NCBI GenBank assembly: GCA_964507395.1 | Contig: CAZDQE010000001.1 | Location: forward strand, 1 to 64,000 | DNA: 64,000 nucleotides | Direction of reading: 5' to 3' | Source: SIG575 sp964507395 | GTDB taxonomy: Bacteria; Bacillota; Clostridia; Oscillospirales; Acutalibacteraceae | Part shown: piece after piece, positions 43,205 to 52,835 of the stretch | How the letters are laid out: the number at the start of each line of letters is the position of its first letter | Numbering within the stretch: the first letter of the stretch is position 1 | The notes under the pieces: model-generated | Told to the model about the DNA's origin: nothing | Databases searched by the model: none | The model's input: only the letters and a program-made list of their open reading frames with translations | Program-made: the position numbers and the translations under genes

Positions 43205-44516
43205 TCAGACAAAAACGAAAAAAACACCGTTCTTCCATAACTTGTTTTATAATAACAGATACCTTGCAGTATTTTCTTTTCTTGCAGCTTTCATTATATG
43301 GATTGTAGTCGTAATGGCATTCAGTCCCGAGACCACTTATAAAATTCAGGATGTTCCCGTCATAATCAATACTGAAAATACTACTGCGGAAAAGCTTGAT
43401 TTGCAGCCGTTTACGGAAAAAGAATATACAGTAGACGTTACGGTAGAAGGAAAAAGATATTCAATTACGCAAAAGGACATTTCTTCTGAGGATATAACGG
43501 TTACTGCAAATCTTAATTATGTTGATTCAGTAGGCGCTCATTCGCTGCAGCTTATTGCTACGAAAAATGACCCCTATGCTGATTATGAAATCGTCGCTCT
43601 TTCAAGCGAACAGGTTGAAGTTTATTTTGACGCTTACAAGGAAATTCAGGTTGATTTAAAAACTGAGGAAATCTCGCAGGATATTATTCCTGAGGGATAT
43701 TATGTAGACGGTCCTGTTTTGTCAACGACGACTGTTACTGTCTGCGGTGCATCAACTCAGATTAACAGACTTGATAAGGAAAATATCTACGCAAAGATAA
43801 GCGATGAGGATAAGGATGACACAAAGAAGCTTGAAAAAACAGCTTATTTTGACGCAGTGATTGACCTTGTTGATAACTACGGAAATAAGGTGAACTATGT
43901 TCAGCTTAAGGATTCTGCTCCTGTAGTGATTACTGTTCCTGTTCTGAAAAAAGCTGAGTTTGCAACATCAGTTGATTTTTCAAATACTCCCGAAAATTAC
44001 AGGGATTTTATTGAAAGTATTAATATTTCCCCTGAAACACTGAATATCGGTGCTCAGGAGGATGTTGTGTCCGCTATGGAAAACGTGTCTGTAGGTACTA
44101 TTGATTTTTCGAATGTAAAAACAGGTAAAAACGTTTTTAAATTCAGTAAAGAAGACTTTTCAACAAACCTTAAGGTTTTTGATGAAATTGAAGAAGTGAC
44201 GGTTACCGTTAATGTTTTTGAAGCTTCAAAGAAGGTTCTGGATATTGATAAGAGCCACGTCTCTTTTACTAATGTTCCGAAAAACTGTGTAGTATCTCTT
44301 GTAGATGCATATTCGCTCATTGAAGGTGTTACCGTTTTTGGTGGCAAGGATGCAATTGATTCATTGGACAACGATTCTGTTTATGCAATAGTTGACATGA
44401 CTGATTATAAGGGCAAAACCGGCAGAGATACAGTAGTTGCAAAAGTTACGGTGCAGAATGCGAACTGTTGGGCATACGGCACCTATGAAATCCCAATTAA
44501 TGTAGTGGTTTCATAA
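43191..44516 (+). CDS. cdaR: YbbR-domain protein, CdaA regulator
   Basis: 441-aa protein with one N-terminal membrane helix (about 25-45) followed by four extracellular YbbR-like repeats of about 85-90 aa, each with a VxVxG-type turn (TVEGKRYS, TVCGAST, NIGAQEDV, TVFGGKDA). It binds CdaA and tunes c-di-AMP synthesis. ATG 43191 follows GGGAGG and lies inside the end of cdaA; an upstream frame from 43044 is cdaA sequence. Confidence 0.93.
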   Translation: MKRNNQTKTKKTPFFHNLFYNNRYLAVFSFLAAFIIWIVVVMAFSPETTYKIQDVPVIINTENTTAEKLDLQPFTEKEYTVDVTVEGKRYSITQKDISSEDITVTANLNYVDSVGAHSLQLIATKNDPYADYEIVALSSEQVEVYFDAYKEIQVDLKTEEISQDIIPEGYYVDGPVLSTTTVTVCGASTQINRLDKENIYAKISDEDKDDTKKLEKTAYFDAVIDLVDNYGNKVNYVQLKDSAPVVITVPVLKKAEFATSVDFSNTPENYRDFIESINISPETLNIGAQEDVVSAMENVSVGTIDFSNVKTGKNVFKFSKEDFSTNLKVFDEIEEVTVTVNVFEASKKVLDIDKSHVSFTNVPKNCVVSLVDAYSLIEGVTVFGGKDAIDSLDNDSVYAIVDMTDYKGKTGRDTVVAKVTVQNANCWAYGTYEIPINVVVS

Positions 44517-44530
44517 AGAATAAAATTATT

Positions 44531-44580
44531 GCTCCCGATATACAGGAAAATCTGCATATTGGGAGCAGTTTTTTATTTTG
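44531..44580. terminator. bidirectional terminator between cdaR and the anchored hypothetical gene
   Basis: GCTCCCGATATACAG pairs with CTGCATATTGGGAGC, then TTTTTTATTTT on the plus strand. The minus-strand stop codon lies in the T-run. Confidence 0.85.
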
Positions 44581-45553
44581 ACGGAAGGTAGAAGTCTGCG
44601 TCTGTGATTTCAAACTGTTTTGAATCTTTATTGTACTTGAGCGTTGTGTGAGCGTAGCCTATGCAGGATGAGTGTGCTCCCAGACTTGTATACTGAGAAC
44701 AGGAGATTTCGTAAAAACCGTCATCGTCAACATCTTTCGGTTCAAAGACACAATAGGTTTCATCTACCCACACCTCGTCTTCGGTTGCTATGACCATTAC
44801 ATCTCCGTTTTCATCCCAATAACTGTCAGCATAGTTTTCATCATTCAGTCCCTTAACATTTATTGTCTTTTTAAACCCTGTGTATTTGTTTGAAATTTCC
44901 ACATTAAAGTTTTCCTTAAGGTTTGAATTGAAGGTTGTTAACAGTTCGAATTCATCACTTGAATTGAAGAGTGAAACGATTCCGTCCGATGTGATTTTCA
45001 GTATAATATTTTCGTAGGTACCCGCACCGCCGTTTCCGCCTGTGTTTGCGTGAATAATTATCTCGTCACCGTAAACATAATCAACATTTGCGTAAAAAAT
45101 GTTTTCTATGTTGTAGTATCCGGGAAATTCATAATAAAACTTCTTATTTTTCACCGTTGCTTCAAGAAGAAAAACTTTTTTTCCGTCAGCTTTTGCTGAA
45201 AGGAGTTTTATGTCACCAAAGGATGATTTCTGACTCTGCATAATCTCAGCGTCTGAAAAGCTGTATGTTTCATCATTTTTTACGGGATTATCTGAGTTTG
45301 TACTGTTCCCTGAAACAACAGTACCGGTTGTTTCATTGCTCTTGTTGGCAGATGTCGCATCGTTTTCTTCTTCATAAGAGTGGGCAGAATCGGTGTCAGA
45401 TACATTCTCTGCGGCTTCATCGGAAAGGGTGTAGGGGTTGGTGATGTCATTGTTTGTGTTGTCGTCATCTGATTTTACAAAAATTATCAGAACTACGATA
45501 CCCACCAGCACAAGAGCCGAAATTGCGATGAGTATTTTTTGAGTATTTTTCAT
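44573..45553 (-). CDS. N-terminally anchored extracellular protein, unknown function
   Basis: 326 aa. A membrane helix (about 7-27) is followed by an Asp/Asn/Ser/Thr-rich linker (about 29-100) and a beta-rich domain (about 100-326) ending in YLPSK. There is no lipobox Cys, so it is held by an uncleaved helix. I do not recognise the domain. Acidic turns such as DVDDDGFYE look calcium-binding-like but are only suggestive. GAGGAGA precedes the ATG. It lies 41 nt from the hydrolase stop on the same strand with no terminator between, so the two share a transcript. Confidence 0.75.
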   Translation of the reverse strand: MKNTQKILIAISALVLVGIVVLIIFVKSDDDNTNNDITNPYTLSDEAAENVSDTDSAHSYEEENDATSANKSNETTGTVVSGNSTNSDNPVKNDETYSFSDAEIMQSQKSSFGDIKLLSAKADGKKVFLLEATVKNKKFYYEFPGYYNIENIFYANVDYVYGDEIIIHANTGGNGGAGTYENIILKITSDGIVSLFNSSDEFELLTTFNSNLKENFNVEISNKYTGFKKTINVKGLNDENYADSYWDENGDVMVIATEDEVWVDETYCVFEPKDVDDDGFYEISCSQYTSLGAHSSCIGYAHTTLKYNKDSKQFEITDADFYLPSK

Positions 45554-45594
45554 TATATTCCATTCTCCTCAGAGTGAGTTAAATTTCTGTAAAT

Positions 45595-46557
45595 TCAGAT
45601 GCATAAAATTTTCTGACACCACTGAGCTATGTTGACCATTACTTCTTCTTTACCGAATTCGTTGAGAATTTCGTGCCTCATTCTGTCATAAAGCTTCATT
45701 GTGACCTTCTTATGGCCTGAAGATACGAGTTCGTTATAAACCTTCTCAACGCCTGCACCGTAACTTCCGACGGGATCTTCTTTACCTGCAACAAGGAAAA
45801 TCGGAAGAGCAGACGGAACTTTCGTATACCATTCTTTTTTTGATACATTGTCAAGCACACTGAATAAATCAGTAAATCCTTTTGCTGTGAAAAGGAATCC
45901 GCAAAGGGGATCATCATTATATTTTTTTACAACAGCCTTGTCTGTTGAAAGCCAGCCGAAGCCGTTGTCGTCTTTTGATGCACATCTTTTGTTGTATGTG
46001 CCGAAAGCTACTGAGTTAATGAATTTGCTTCTGTGCTTTGAGCCCTTGATTTTTGCAACTGCGTTTGCCAACATAATTCCCATGCCTGCAGCAGGGTTAG
46101 GACCGCTGGTTCCGCAGATGATTGCAGCATCAATGTCGTCTGCATACTGAGCTATATAGCTTCTTGCGACAAAGGAGCCCATACTGTGACCGAAAAGTAC
46201 AACAGGAACATCTGGAAATTCGCGCTTTGCTCTGAGTGTTACAGTGTGAACATCTTCGACAAAAGTTTTCCAGCCGTCTTTTTCACCAAAATAACCTAAA
46301 TCTTCAGTTGTTTTGATGCTTCTGCCGTGGCCTACATGGTCGCTGACAAAAACGGCAAAACCGATAGTTGTAAGGAACTCAGCAAATTCTTCGTATCTGT
46401 CGCCGTACTCTGCCATTCCGTGAGTAATCTGAAAAATTCCTTTGATTTTGTCGGGATCATCGGGTGTCCAGCTTTGGTAGAAAATTTCAGCAAGTCCCGA
46501 TGAGGAGACGAAAGTATTGCCGTTCTGAGTTGAATATGTATTATGCATTATGCCCAT
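45595..46557 (-). CDS. alpha/beta hydrolase (monoacylglycerol lipase/lysophospholipase type)
   Basis: 320-aa cytosolic serine hydrolase of the Hydrolase_4 group. HGMAEYGDRYEEF is the oxyanion region, and the nucleophile is in GHSMGS (Ser about 122). An Asp in AGKEDPVG and a His in RMRHEILNE complete the triad. GGAGG lies 8 nt before the ATG. The likely substrate is a monoacylglycerol or lysolipid. It is probably the first gene of a two-gene operon with the anchored protein. Confidence 0.9.
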   Translation of the reverse strand: MGIMHNTYSTQNGNTFVSSSGLAEIFYQSWTPDDPDKIKGIFQITHGMAEYGDRYEEFAEFLTTIGFAVFVSDHVGHGRSIKTTEDLGYFGEKDGWKTFVEDVHTVTLRAKREFPDVPVVLFGHSMGSFVARSYIAQYADDIDAAIICGTSGPNPAAGMGIMLANAVAKIKGSKHRSKFINSVAFGTYNKRCASKDDNGFGWLSTDKAVVKKYNDDPLCGFLFTAKGFTDLFSVLDNVSKKEWYTKVPSALPIFLVAGKEDPVGSYGAGVEKVYNELVSSGHKKVTMKLYDRMRHEILNEFGKEEVMVNIAQWCQKILCI

Positions 46558-46661
46558 AAGAAATACCTCCCTGTATTTTATACTAACATTGTATCACAGT
46601 TTTGCAGGAAAAACCATAATAATACAAAAAAATAAATAATTATTATAATTTTTTCATTTGG

Positions 46662-46690
46662 TTGACTATTTTTTTATTTTATGTAATAAT
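46662..46690 (+). promoter_or_regulatory. promoter of the two-component operon
   Basis: TTGACT (46662-46667), 17-bp AT-rich spacer, AATAAT (46685-46690). GGAAAGG lies before the response regulator start. Confidence 0.6.
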
Positions 46691-46740
46691 TAATACGGTA
46701 TATCTATAACGAATATAATTCGGAAAGGATTGAAATATTT

Positions 46741-47436
46741 ATGGAAAAGATACTTATTGTTGACGATGAAGTAGAAATTGCGGAGCTTATTTCAGATGCT
46801 TTAAGCGATGAAGGCTTTGAAACAATGACTGCTAATGACGGCGAGACCGGTCTTGAGCTTGCATCGAAAAATCCTGACATTTCCTTGATTCTTCTTGATA
46901 TTATGATGCCGAAGGTTGACGGTCTTACTCTTTGCAGAAAAATCAGAGATACAATTACGTGTCCCATAATTTTTGTAAGTGCAAAAAGCAGAACTCTTGA
47001 TGTTGTGGTTGGTCTTGAAATGGGTGCTGACGATTACATTACAAAGCCTTTTGTTGTAGAAGAGCTTGTAGCTAAAGTAAAAGCTCACATAAGACGTGAC
47101 AGAAGAAGCGGAACAGTGACAGAAGTCAGTAACGATATTATTGCAATCGGTGAGTTTGAACTTCATAAGGACAGTTATGAGCTTCTTAAAAATAAAGTAA
47201 GAATTGTACTTTCGACAAGAGAATTTCAGCTTCTTGAGTATCTTATGACAAATGCGGGAAAGGTTTTGTCAAGAGAAGAAATTTTCAACCATGTATGGGG
47301 CTCTGAATACGGTGACATAGGCACTGTAGCCGTCAACATAAAAAATCTCAGAAACAAAATAGACGAAGACGGTAAATATATAAAGACCGTATGGGGCGTA
47401 GGCTATAAATTTGTTTCTTCTCTTTCGGGTGAATAA
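46741..47436 (+). CDS. OmpR/PhoB-family response regulator
   Basis: 231-aa DNA-binding regulator. The receiver domain has acidic residues D8-D9, phosphoacceptor Asp53 (LLDIMMPK) and Lys102 in TKPF. The C-terminal winged helix (about 130-228) includes LSTREFQLLEYL and VWGVGYKF. The sensor kinase gene starts 5 nt after the stop. Targets are unknown. The region upstream is shared with the minus-strand hydrolase gene. Confidence 0.95.
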   Translation: MEKILIVDDEVEIAELISDALSDEGFETMTANDGETGLELASKNPDISLILLDIMMPKVDGLTLCRKIRDTITCPIIFVSAKSRTLDVVVGLEMGADDYITKPFVVEELVAKVKAHIRRDRRSGTVTEVSNDIIAIGEFELHKDSYELLKNKVRIVLSTREFQLLEYLMTNAGKVLSREEIFNHVWGSEYGDIGTVAVNIKNLRNKIDEDGKYIKTVWGVGYKFVSSLSGE

Positions 47437-47441
47437 GAAAA

Positions 47442-48797
47442 ATGAGTATCAGAAAACGAATTTCATTAATGTTCGTTGTGGTGTTCGTTATCAACTTTGT
47501 TGCATTTTTCTTCTTTTCGCTGGGGGTTTTACCTTCAGGTGTTAATGCAAGAGTCAGCGTTATGAAAAAAGAAATCAACAGAACTGTTGACAGAATCATT
47601 TCCGAGCTTCAGATATCAGACAACTTTTATGAGTCTGTAGATGAAGAAAGAATCGGTGATAATATTCTCATATATATCGAAGACCTTGACGGTAACATTG
47701 TTTACGCATATCCCGACAGTAACGCGTACAAGCTTATCAATGATGAAAGCAGCCTTTACATAACGGCATCAGAGAAGTTTCTGTCAACAAACAGTAACGG
47801 TCAGCAGGTTTATTTTATAAAGGCAGCGGCATTGATGAGTGAGAGCTTTTCTTTCAGCGATATACCTGACTTTATGAGCCTATATCTTGTGCAGATTATT
47901 GGATTTGAAGTTGTTATATTTATTATTGCAATGATTATCATAATTGTTTCTGTAAGAAGAATGATTCTTATTCCTCTTGAAAATCTGGCAAAATCAATCC
48001 GTGGTTACAATAAGAATGCTTTTACGGAAGAAAATACCGAAAAGAATGAGCTGAAGTCTCTGACTAAAGACTTCGACACGCTGACGGAAGCAATAAACGA
48101 GGAGCATCGCAAGCAGACACGAATTATCGCTTCGATGTCACACGATATCAAAACTCCCCTGACTTCAATCATGGGTTATGCTGAACAGCTCAAAAAAGAC
48201 GATATTTCGAAAGAACGTCATGACAGATACGTAAAAACCATCTATGAGAAGTCACTTGCTATCAAAAGACTTATCGAAAACCTTGATGACTATATCACAT
48301 ATAACGATAAGGCGGATTCTACTGAAAAAACTATTGTTTCGGTGAAACAGCTCATCAGCGCAGTTGATTCATATTATCGTGATGACCTTGAAAGAGTAAA
48401 TTGCAATTTTGTGATTGAAGACAAAACCACGGATGCGTTGATTACAGTTAATAAGTCTGATATGCTTCGCGTATTCGGAAATGTTATCAGTAACAGTATA
48501 AAGCACCGGAGAGAGGAACAACCGTTTGAAATCCTGATTGAGGTTTCTCAGTCAAGCCGTGAAGTTACTTTCAGACTATCGGATAACGGCGAGGGCGTTC
48601 CGCCTGACCAGTACAGAAAGATTTTCGAGCCTCTTTACACAACAGATGAAAGCCGCAGCAAATCGGTTTCGGGACTAGGTCTTTCAATATGCAAGGATAT
48701 TATTGAAGCACATTTGGGCAGAATCTATGCCCAAAAATCAAAGTATGAAACAGGTCTTTCGATCTGTTTCTCAATTCCTCGTGCAAACAAAAAATAA
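47442..48797 (+). CDS. sensor histidine kinase
   Basis: 451-aa membrane kinase. Two transmembrane helices (about 8-32 and 150-172) flank an extracellular sensor of about 120 aa. A HAMP-like linker follows. The phosphorylated His is H234 in SMSHDIKTPLTS. The ATPase domain shows the N box (NVISNSIKH), DNGEGVPP and GLGLSICKDI. The signal is unknown; no antibiotic-transport genes are adjacent. A terminator follows. Confidence 0.94.
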   Translation: MSIRKRISLMFVVVFVINFVAFFFFSLGVLPSGVNARVSVMKKEINRTVDRIISELQISDNFYESVDEERIGDNILIYIEDLDGNIVYAYPDSNAYKLINDESSLYITASEKFLSTNSNGQQVYFIKAAALMSESFSFSDIPDFMSLYLVQIIGFEVVIFIIAMIIIIVSVRRMILIPLENLAKSIRGYNKNAFTEENTEKNELKSLTKDFDTLTEAINEEHRKQTRIIASMSHDIKTPLTSIMGYAEQLKKDDISKERHDRYVKTIYEKSLAIKRLIENLDDYITYNDKADSTEKTIVSVKQLISAVDSYYRDDLERVNCNFVIEDKTTDALITVNKSDMLRVFGNVISNSIKHRREEQPFEILIEVSQSSREVTFRLSDNGEGVPPDQYRKIFEPLYTTDESRSKSVSGLGLSICKDIIEAHLGRIYAQKSKYETGLSICFSIPRANKK

Positions 48798-48816
48798 AAT
48801 ATTCTGACAAAAAAGT

Positions 48817-48856
48817 AAGGTAGATACCACACATTGGTATCTACCTTGTTTTTATT
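48817..48856. terminator. bidirectional terminator, kinase / YfhO genes
   Basis: Perfect 13-bp stem AAGGTAGATACCA / TGGTATCTACCTT with loop CACAT and GTTTTTATT. An A-rich run on the other side serves the minus strand. Confidence 0.9.
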
Positions 48857-51704
48857 CTTCAGGAGTTTCTTCCGTTGATGAAATTTCATCAGTGGGGATT
48901 TGCTCACTTATCTCACGAAGAAGAATTTCTGCATTCTGTCTGTCTATTTCCGTTCTTCTTTCTTCGGAAAGCTGAGATTCTTCCTCGGGGTCGAAGCACA
49001 TTACAAGTTCTCTCATAAAATGTCTTTTTCTGATAATAAGAATATATGCAAGAAGTACTACAATACCGATGCCTGTCAGACCGAGACCGATTATAAATCC
49101 CTGTGGTGTATATTTGAACTCAACTGTGTGAGTGCCTGCCGAAAGATGAATTCCTATGAGTGCTTCTCCGAGTGACAGCATTTCTTCCTTTTCAATTTTT
49201 TCGCCGTCAACTGTAATTGTCCAACCTGTGTCATATGGGATTGACGTGTAGAGTATGCCGCTTTCCTGTGCTGTAACGGTGCCCTTGATTTCCGTGTCAG
49301 TAAAGGTTTCGATATCCATGGATTGACTCTTGAGGATGTTATAGCCCTTTGTGAATTTTTCCATGTTGATTGAACGGAGCATAAAATCTGCATATCCGTC
49401 TGTAACGCCTTCTTTTATTGTAAATCTTAATGTTACAGCTTCATTTTTTTCACATTCACCTAAGTCAAGTATATAGTGCTCATCGTCAATATCCTGTGTC
49501 ATTTCATTTCCTAAATGCTCAACAGTAAGTGTTTCAAGATTTCCTGAGTCTACATAAAGATAAAGATTCTTTGTTTCCTCAGGAAGAATAAGCACCGTGA
49601 TTTCACCGCTGCCGTTTGTCGAATCTGCAGTGAAATAGAAGCAGTCGGAACCGTCTGAGGGATTTGAAATATCACTTACACCGAAGCCTGAAATATCAAA
49701 AATCTCTTCAGCTTCAAAAACATCAGCTATGCCTGTTGCACGCTCAAAGTAATCGTTCTGAACTGTAAAGGGATCATAGTTGTCATAATCCCAGTCAGTC
49801 ATTGAGGAATCGACCATGTAAGCTATGGGAAGAGAATACTTATTTTCATATGCGGTAAAAGTATCGTTTCCTGCAATCTGTGTAAACAGTTCACTGTTCA
49901 TTCTTACACTGTCTGAGTTGTTTACAATATAATCAAGCGCGAACATAGCGTTGTAAACGGGTGTCTGCATATTGTAGGTGTATGAGTTGATATAGTTTCC
50001 GTAAAGACCTAAATTCTGCTGAAGGTTTGCAAGCTTTTCGTAAGCCATTGATGAAAAGATTGAAACGCCGTTGTAATTGTACCAACAGGGATCCATTCTC
50101 GTGCGAAGGGAAGTAAGCTCCATTCTGTAGGTGTTGTCACTGCCATGGTCGATATCAATTTCCTCTTTTACTGCGACAAAATCATTATAGTCAGAACTGT
50201 AATACTTAAGCTCCTGATTCATAACATAGTTATCGGTGTTTGCTATTGCATATTCTGACACAAAACAGCAGAACAGGAAGAGTGCAGTAGCCTGTCTGTT
50301 GTATTTTTTGTTGCTGAAAATATAGAAAGCTGCCGAATAGATAATTGCAAACACAAGGCTGATTATTACAGAATAATCGTCAACGTTTTTTGAACCGATT
50401 TTTTCCGCAAGTACAATAAAAGCTACTGTACCGAAACCGATTCCGAGAAGCTCTTTTGGTTTGAATTCGCGGATTCTCATAAGGGTTTTGAAAGCAACAA
50501 CAAGAATTATAAAGGTGTACATGAAGGAGAATCTGTAAGGCAGATCATTGGGGTAATGGAAGCCGTGCCAGATGTAGTTAAGATAGTTTGTGTTGAAGCT
50601 TATAAAAAGAACACCTAAGAGGGCTGTTGTAGAAATTTTCTCACGAAGAGGGATCGATTTTGTGAAGTAGAAAAGGGGAACCAACATTGCTGTTGCAACA
50701 GAACAGTAAACATTTGGAAGAACATCGTCGCCGCTGCTTCTTATCGTAGGCTCCACGCTTGCAAGATGGTTTGCAAGGAAGTCAAAAACATTGTTATACA
50801 TTTCAAAATCTTCAGGGAATGTTCCGGAAGTTGCAGAGCAGGCTTTAAGAATAAAGTAGGTGGGAATAAGTGCAAAAGCCACACAAAGAGCCGCGGTAAT
50901 TGCACCGAAAGCGAATGTAACACCGCTCATGAAAAATCTTGAAGAACGGATTTTGTAAATGAAGCCTTTGTTGAATGGCTTATTTTTCTCAAAAGGAAGT
51001 CTGAAATCTTCAAGAGTAGCTGAGAAACTGTAATTTGTAAAGAAGTAATAAATAAAATAAATTACTGAGAACAGGCATACCATGTAAGCCATGTAGTAGT
51101 TTGAAAACATGGTGATTGCCAGTGAGAAAATAAATGTAAGCGGTTTACCTTTATTTATTATTCTTTCAATTCCAAGCAAAACAATGGGGAGAAGTGCAAA
51201 AGCATCAAGCCACATGAGATTCCAGTAGTAGGCTATAAAATATCCGCTGAAAGCGTAAAGCACGCCGAAGCCCGCGGTAATATAACTGTGTTTGTTAAGG
51301 CTTTTTTTCAGGTACCACGTGAATGTTGCGGAAGCAATTGTTGCCTTTGTGAAAATTATTACACCGATTGCAACGGGAATATTTTCATGGCTGAAAAGGA
51401 GTATCAGGAGTGAAAGAGGGCTTGACAGGTAATTATAGAAGTTTCCGAGAAAGCTTGAGCCGCCGCCAGCATTCCACGAATAAAGCAGGCTTGAACCGTC
51501 TTTTATTCTTTCATAAAGTTCAGCAAACAACGGACCGTACTGATGGTAAAGGTCCATTCTGAGAATTGTGTGATTACCGAAGGGTATCATGTTGTAGCAG
51601 TAAGCAACAAGCAGGCTTATAAGTAAAGAGCCGAACATGGCAAGAAATATAAAACGGTTGTCATATAATTTGCTGTTTTTCAATTTTTTAATTACAGTAT
51701 TCAT
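48852..51704 (-). CDS. YfhO-family polytopic membrane protein
   Basis: 950 aa. About a dozen hydrophobic helices (roughly 20-460) include the YfhO-typical LRMDLYHQYGPLFAELYERI and YSWNAGGGSSFLGNFYNYLSS (first 20 shown in part) near residues 48-95. A large extracytoplasmic domain (about 480-850), one more helix (about 855-880) and an acidic cytosolic tail follow. YfhO proteins resemble GT-C glycosyltransferases and have been linked to glycosylation of lipoteichoic acid, so a role in cell-surface sugar transfer is likely. A promoter-like TTGGAC-17-AATATA precedes it on this strand. Confidence 0.9.
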   Translation of the reverse strand: MNTVIKKLKNSKLYDNRFIFLAMFGSLLISLLVAYCYNMIPFGNHTILRMDLYHQYGPLFAELYERIKDGSSLLYSWNAGGGSSFLGNFYNYLSSPLSLLILLFSHENIPVAIGVIIFTKATIASATFTWYLKKSLNKHSYITAGFGVLYAFSGYFIAYYWNLMWLDAFALLPIVLLGIERIINKGKPLTFIFSLAITMFSNYYMAYMVCLFSVIYFIYYFFTNYSFSATLEDFRLPFEKNKPFNKGFIYKIRSSRFFMSGVTFAFGAITAALCVAFALIPTYFILKACSATSGTFPEDFEMYNNVFDFLANHLASVEPTIRSSGDDVLPNVYCSVATAMLVPLFYFTKSIPLREKISTTALLGVLFISFNTNYLNYIWHGFHYPNDLPYRFSFMYTFIILVVAFKTLMRIREFKPKELLGIGFGTVAFIVLAEKIGSKNVDDYSVIISLVFAIIYSAAFYIFSNKKYNRQATALFLFCCFVSEYAIANTDNYVMNQELKYYSSDYNDFVAVKEEIDIDHGSDNTYRMELTSLRTRMDPCWYNYNGVSIFSSMAYEKLANLQQNLGLYGNYINSYTYNMQTPVYNAMFALDYIVNNSDSVRMNSELFTQIAGNDTFTAYENKYSLPIAYMVDSSMTDWDYDNYDPFTVQNDYFERATGIADVFEAEEIFDISGFGVSDISNPSDGSDCFYFTADSTNGSGEITVLILPEETKNLYLYVDSGNLETLTVEHLGNEMTQDIDDEHYILDLGECEKNEAVTLRFTIKEGVTDGYADFMLRSINMEKFTKGYNILKSQSMDIETFTDTEIKGTVTAQESGILYTSIPYDTGWTITVDGEKIEKEEMLSLGEALIGIHLSAGTHTVEFKYTPQGFIIGLGLTGIGIVVLLAYILIIRKRHFMRELVMCFDPEEESQLSEERRTEIDRQNAEILLREISEQIPTDEISSTEETPEE

Positions 51705-51746
51705 TTCATACCTCGCTTAAGTATAGATATATTTAGTTTAACATAA

Positions 51747-51807
51747 TCTTGTCCAATATTCAACTGTCACAGGAAATTTAATAAATGAGTTCTATAAACG
51801 GACAAGA
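51747..51807. promoter_or_regulatory. inverted repeat between yfhO and spoIIIAA
   Basis: TCTTGTCC (51747-51754) and GGACAAGA (51800-51807) are exact complements 45 nt apart; a related GGACAAAG follows at 51821-51828. It lies between divergent genes. It could be an operator. I found no clear sigma-E promoter for the sporulation operon. Confidence 0.35.
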
Positions 51808-51842
51808 GAAAATATATATAGGACAAAGAGGTGACAGATAGG

Positions 51843-52835
51843 ATGGATAACAGATTTGATACAGCAATCGCTTTTCTTCCTGATGAAATCAAGAATCTGC
51901 TTAAGAATGTAAATGCTGAAATCAGATCAGGTGCCTATGAAATCAGAATCAGAACAGGCAAATGTATCGTTATAGAATCAGCAGTCGGAACATATTTTGT
52001 CGGAGAAAACAGAATTACGGGAATTTTCTCTGATGATTTGTATAAGGTCAGCACGGGACTGATGAAAGATTCATTTAACAGACTCTGCGGTTTTTCTGTT
52101 TACAGCCACCTTGACACAATTTCAAAGTGTTTTGTAACCCTGCCGTCAGGACACAGGGTAGGCATCTGCGGTACCGCCGTTACTGAAAACGGAAAAGTCA
52201 GCACAATACGTGATATAAGCTCTCTTAATATCAGAATCGCAGGCGAATATAAAGGCTGTGCAGATGAGATTCTTTCGTGTGCGTTCGGGAATAAAATTCG
52301 CAATGTTATTATTGCAGGACCGCCATCAAGCGGTAAAACAACACTTCTGCGTGATATTGCGAGACAGATTTCAAGCGGAAAATTCGGGGAATATTACAAA
52401 GTTTCTGTTGTTGATGAAAGATGTGAGATTTCGCCTGTCAGTGACGGTATGTGTTTGTGTGATTTGGGTCCCAATACTGATGTTTTATCCTCATTCGGGA
52501 AAGCGGAAGGAATAATGTGTGCTTTGCGAGCCTTATCGCCCCGTCTTATAGTTTGTGATGAAATCGGCACTGAAGATGAATGTGAGGCAATAAAAAGCGC
52601 CTTGAATTCAGGTGTCAGCTTTGCACTGAGTATTCACGCTTCGAGCAAGGAAGAGTTATTTATGAAGCCACAGTTTGAAAAGCTTGTCAGAAGCGGCGTT
52701 GAAGGAAGAGCCGTGATACTTGACAGTACGCCTTGCAGGATAAAAGAAATTTTACAGATAGGTGAAAAAGATGCTCAGACTCTCAGCTCTGTTTCTGTCA
52801 GCAGCAATAGTTCTTGTTGCAGGACAGCTTGCTAA
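51843..52835 (+). CDS. spoIIIAA: stage III sporulation protein AA
   Basis: 330-aa ATPase related to secretion ATPases, thought to power the SpoIIIA-SpoIIQ channel between mother cell and forespore. Walker A GPPSSGKTT is near residue 159 and the Walker B-like segment LIVCDEIG near 238. AAAGAGGTG (51825-51833) fits ATG 51843 better than the in-frame GTG at 51831. Its end overlaps spoIIIAB by 65 nt. Confidence 0.94.
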   Translation: MDNRFDTAIAFLPDEIKNLLKNVNAEIRSGAYEIRIRTGKCIVIESAVGTYFVGENRITGIFSDDLYKVSTGLMKDSFNRLCGFSVYSHLDTISKCFVTLPSGHRVGICGTAVTENGKVSTIRDISSLNIRIAGEYKGCADEILSCAFGNKIRNVIIAGPPSSGKTTLLRDIARQISSGKFGEYYKVSVVDERCEISPVSDGMCLCDLGPNTDVLSSFGKAEGIMCALRALSPRLIVCDEIGTEDECEAIKSALNSGVSFALSIHASSKEELFMKPQFEKLVRSGVEGRAVILDSTPCRIKEILQIGEKDAQTLSSVSVSSNSSCCRTAC

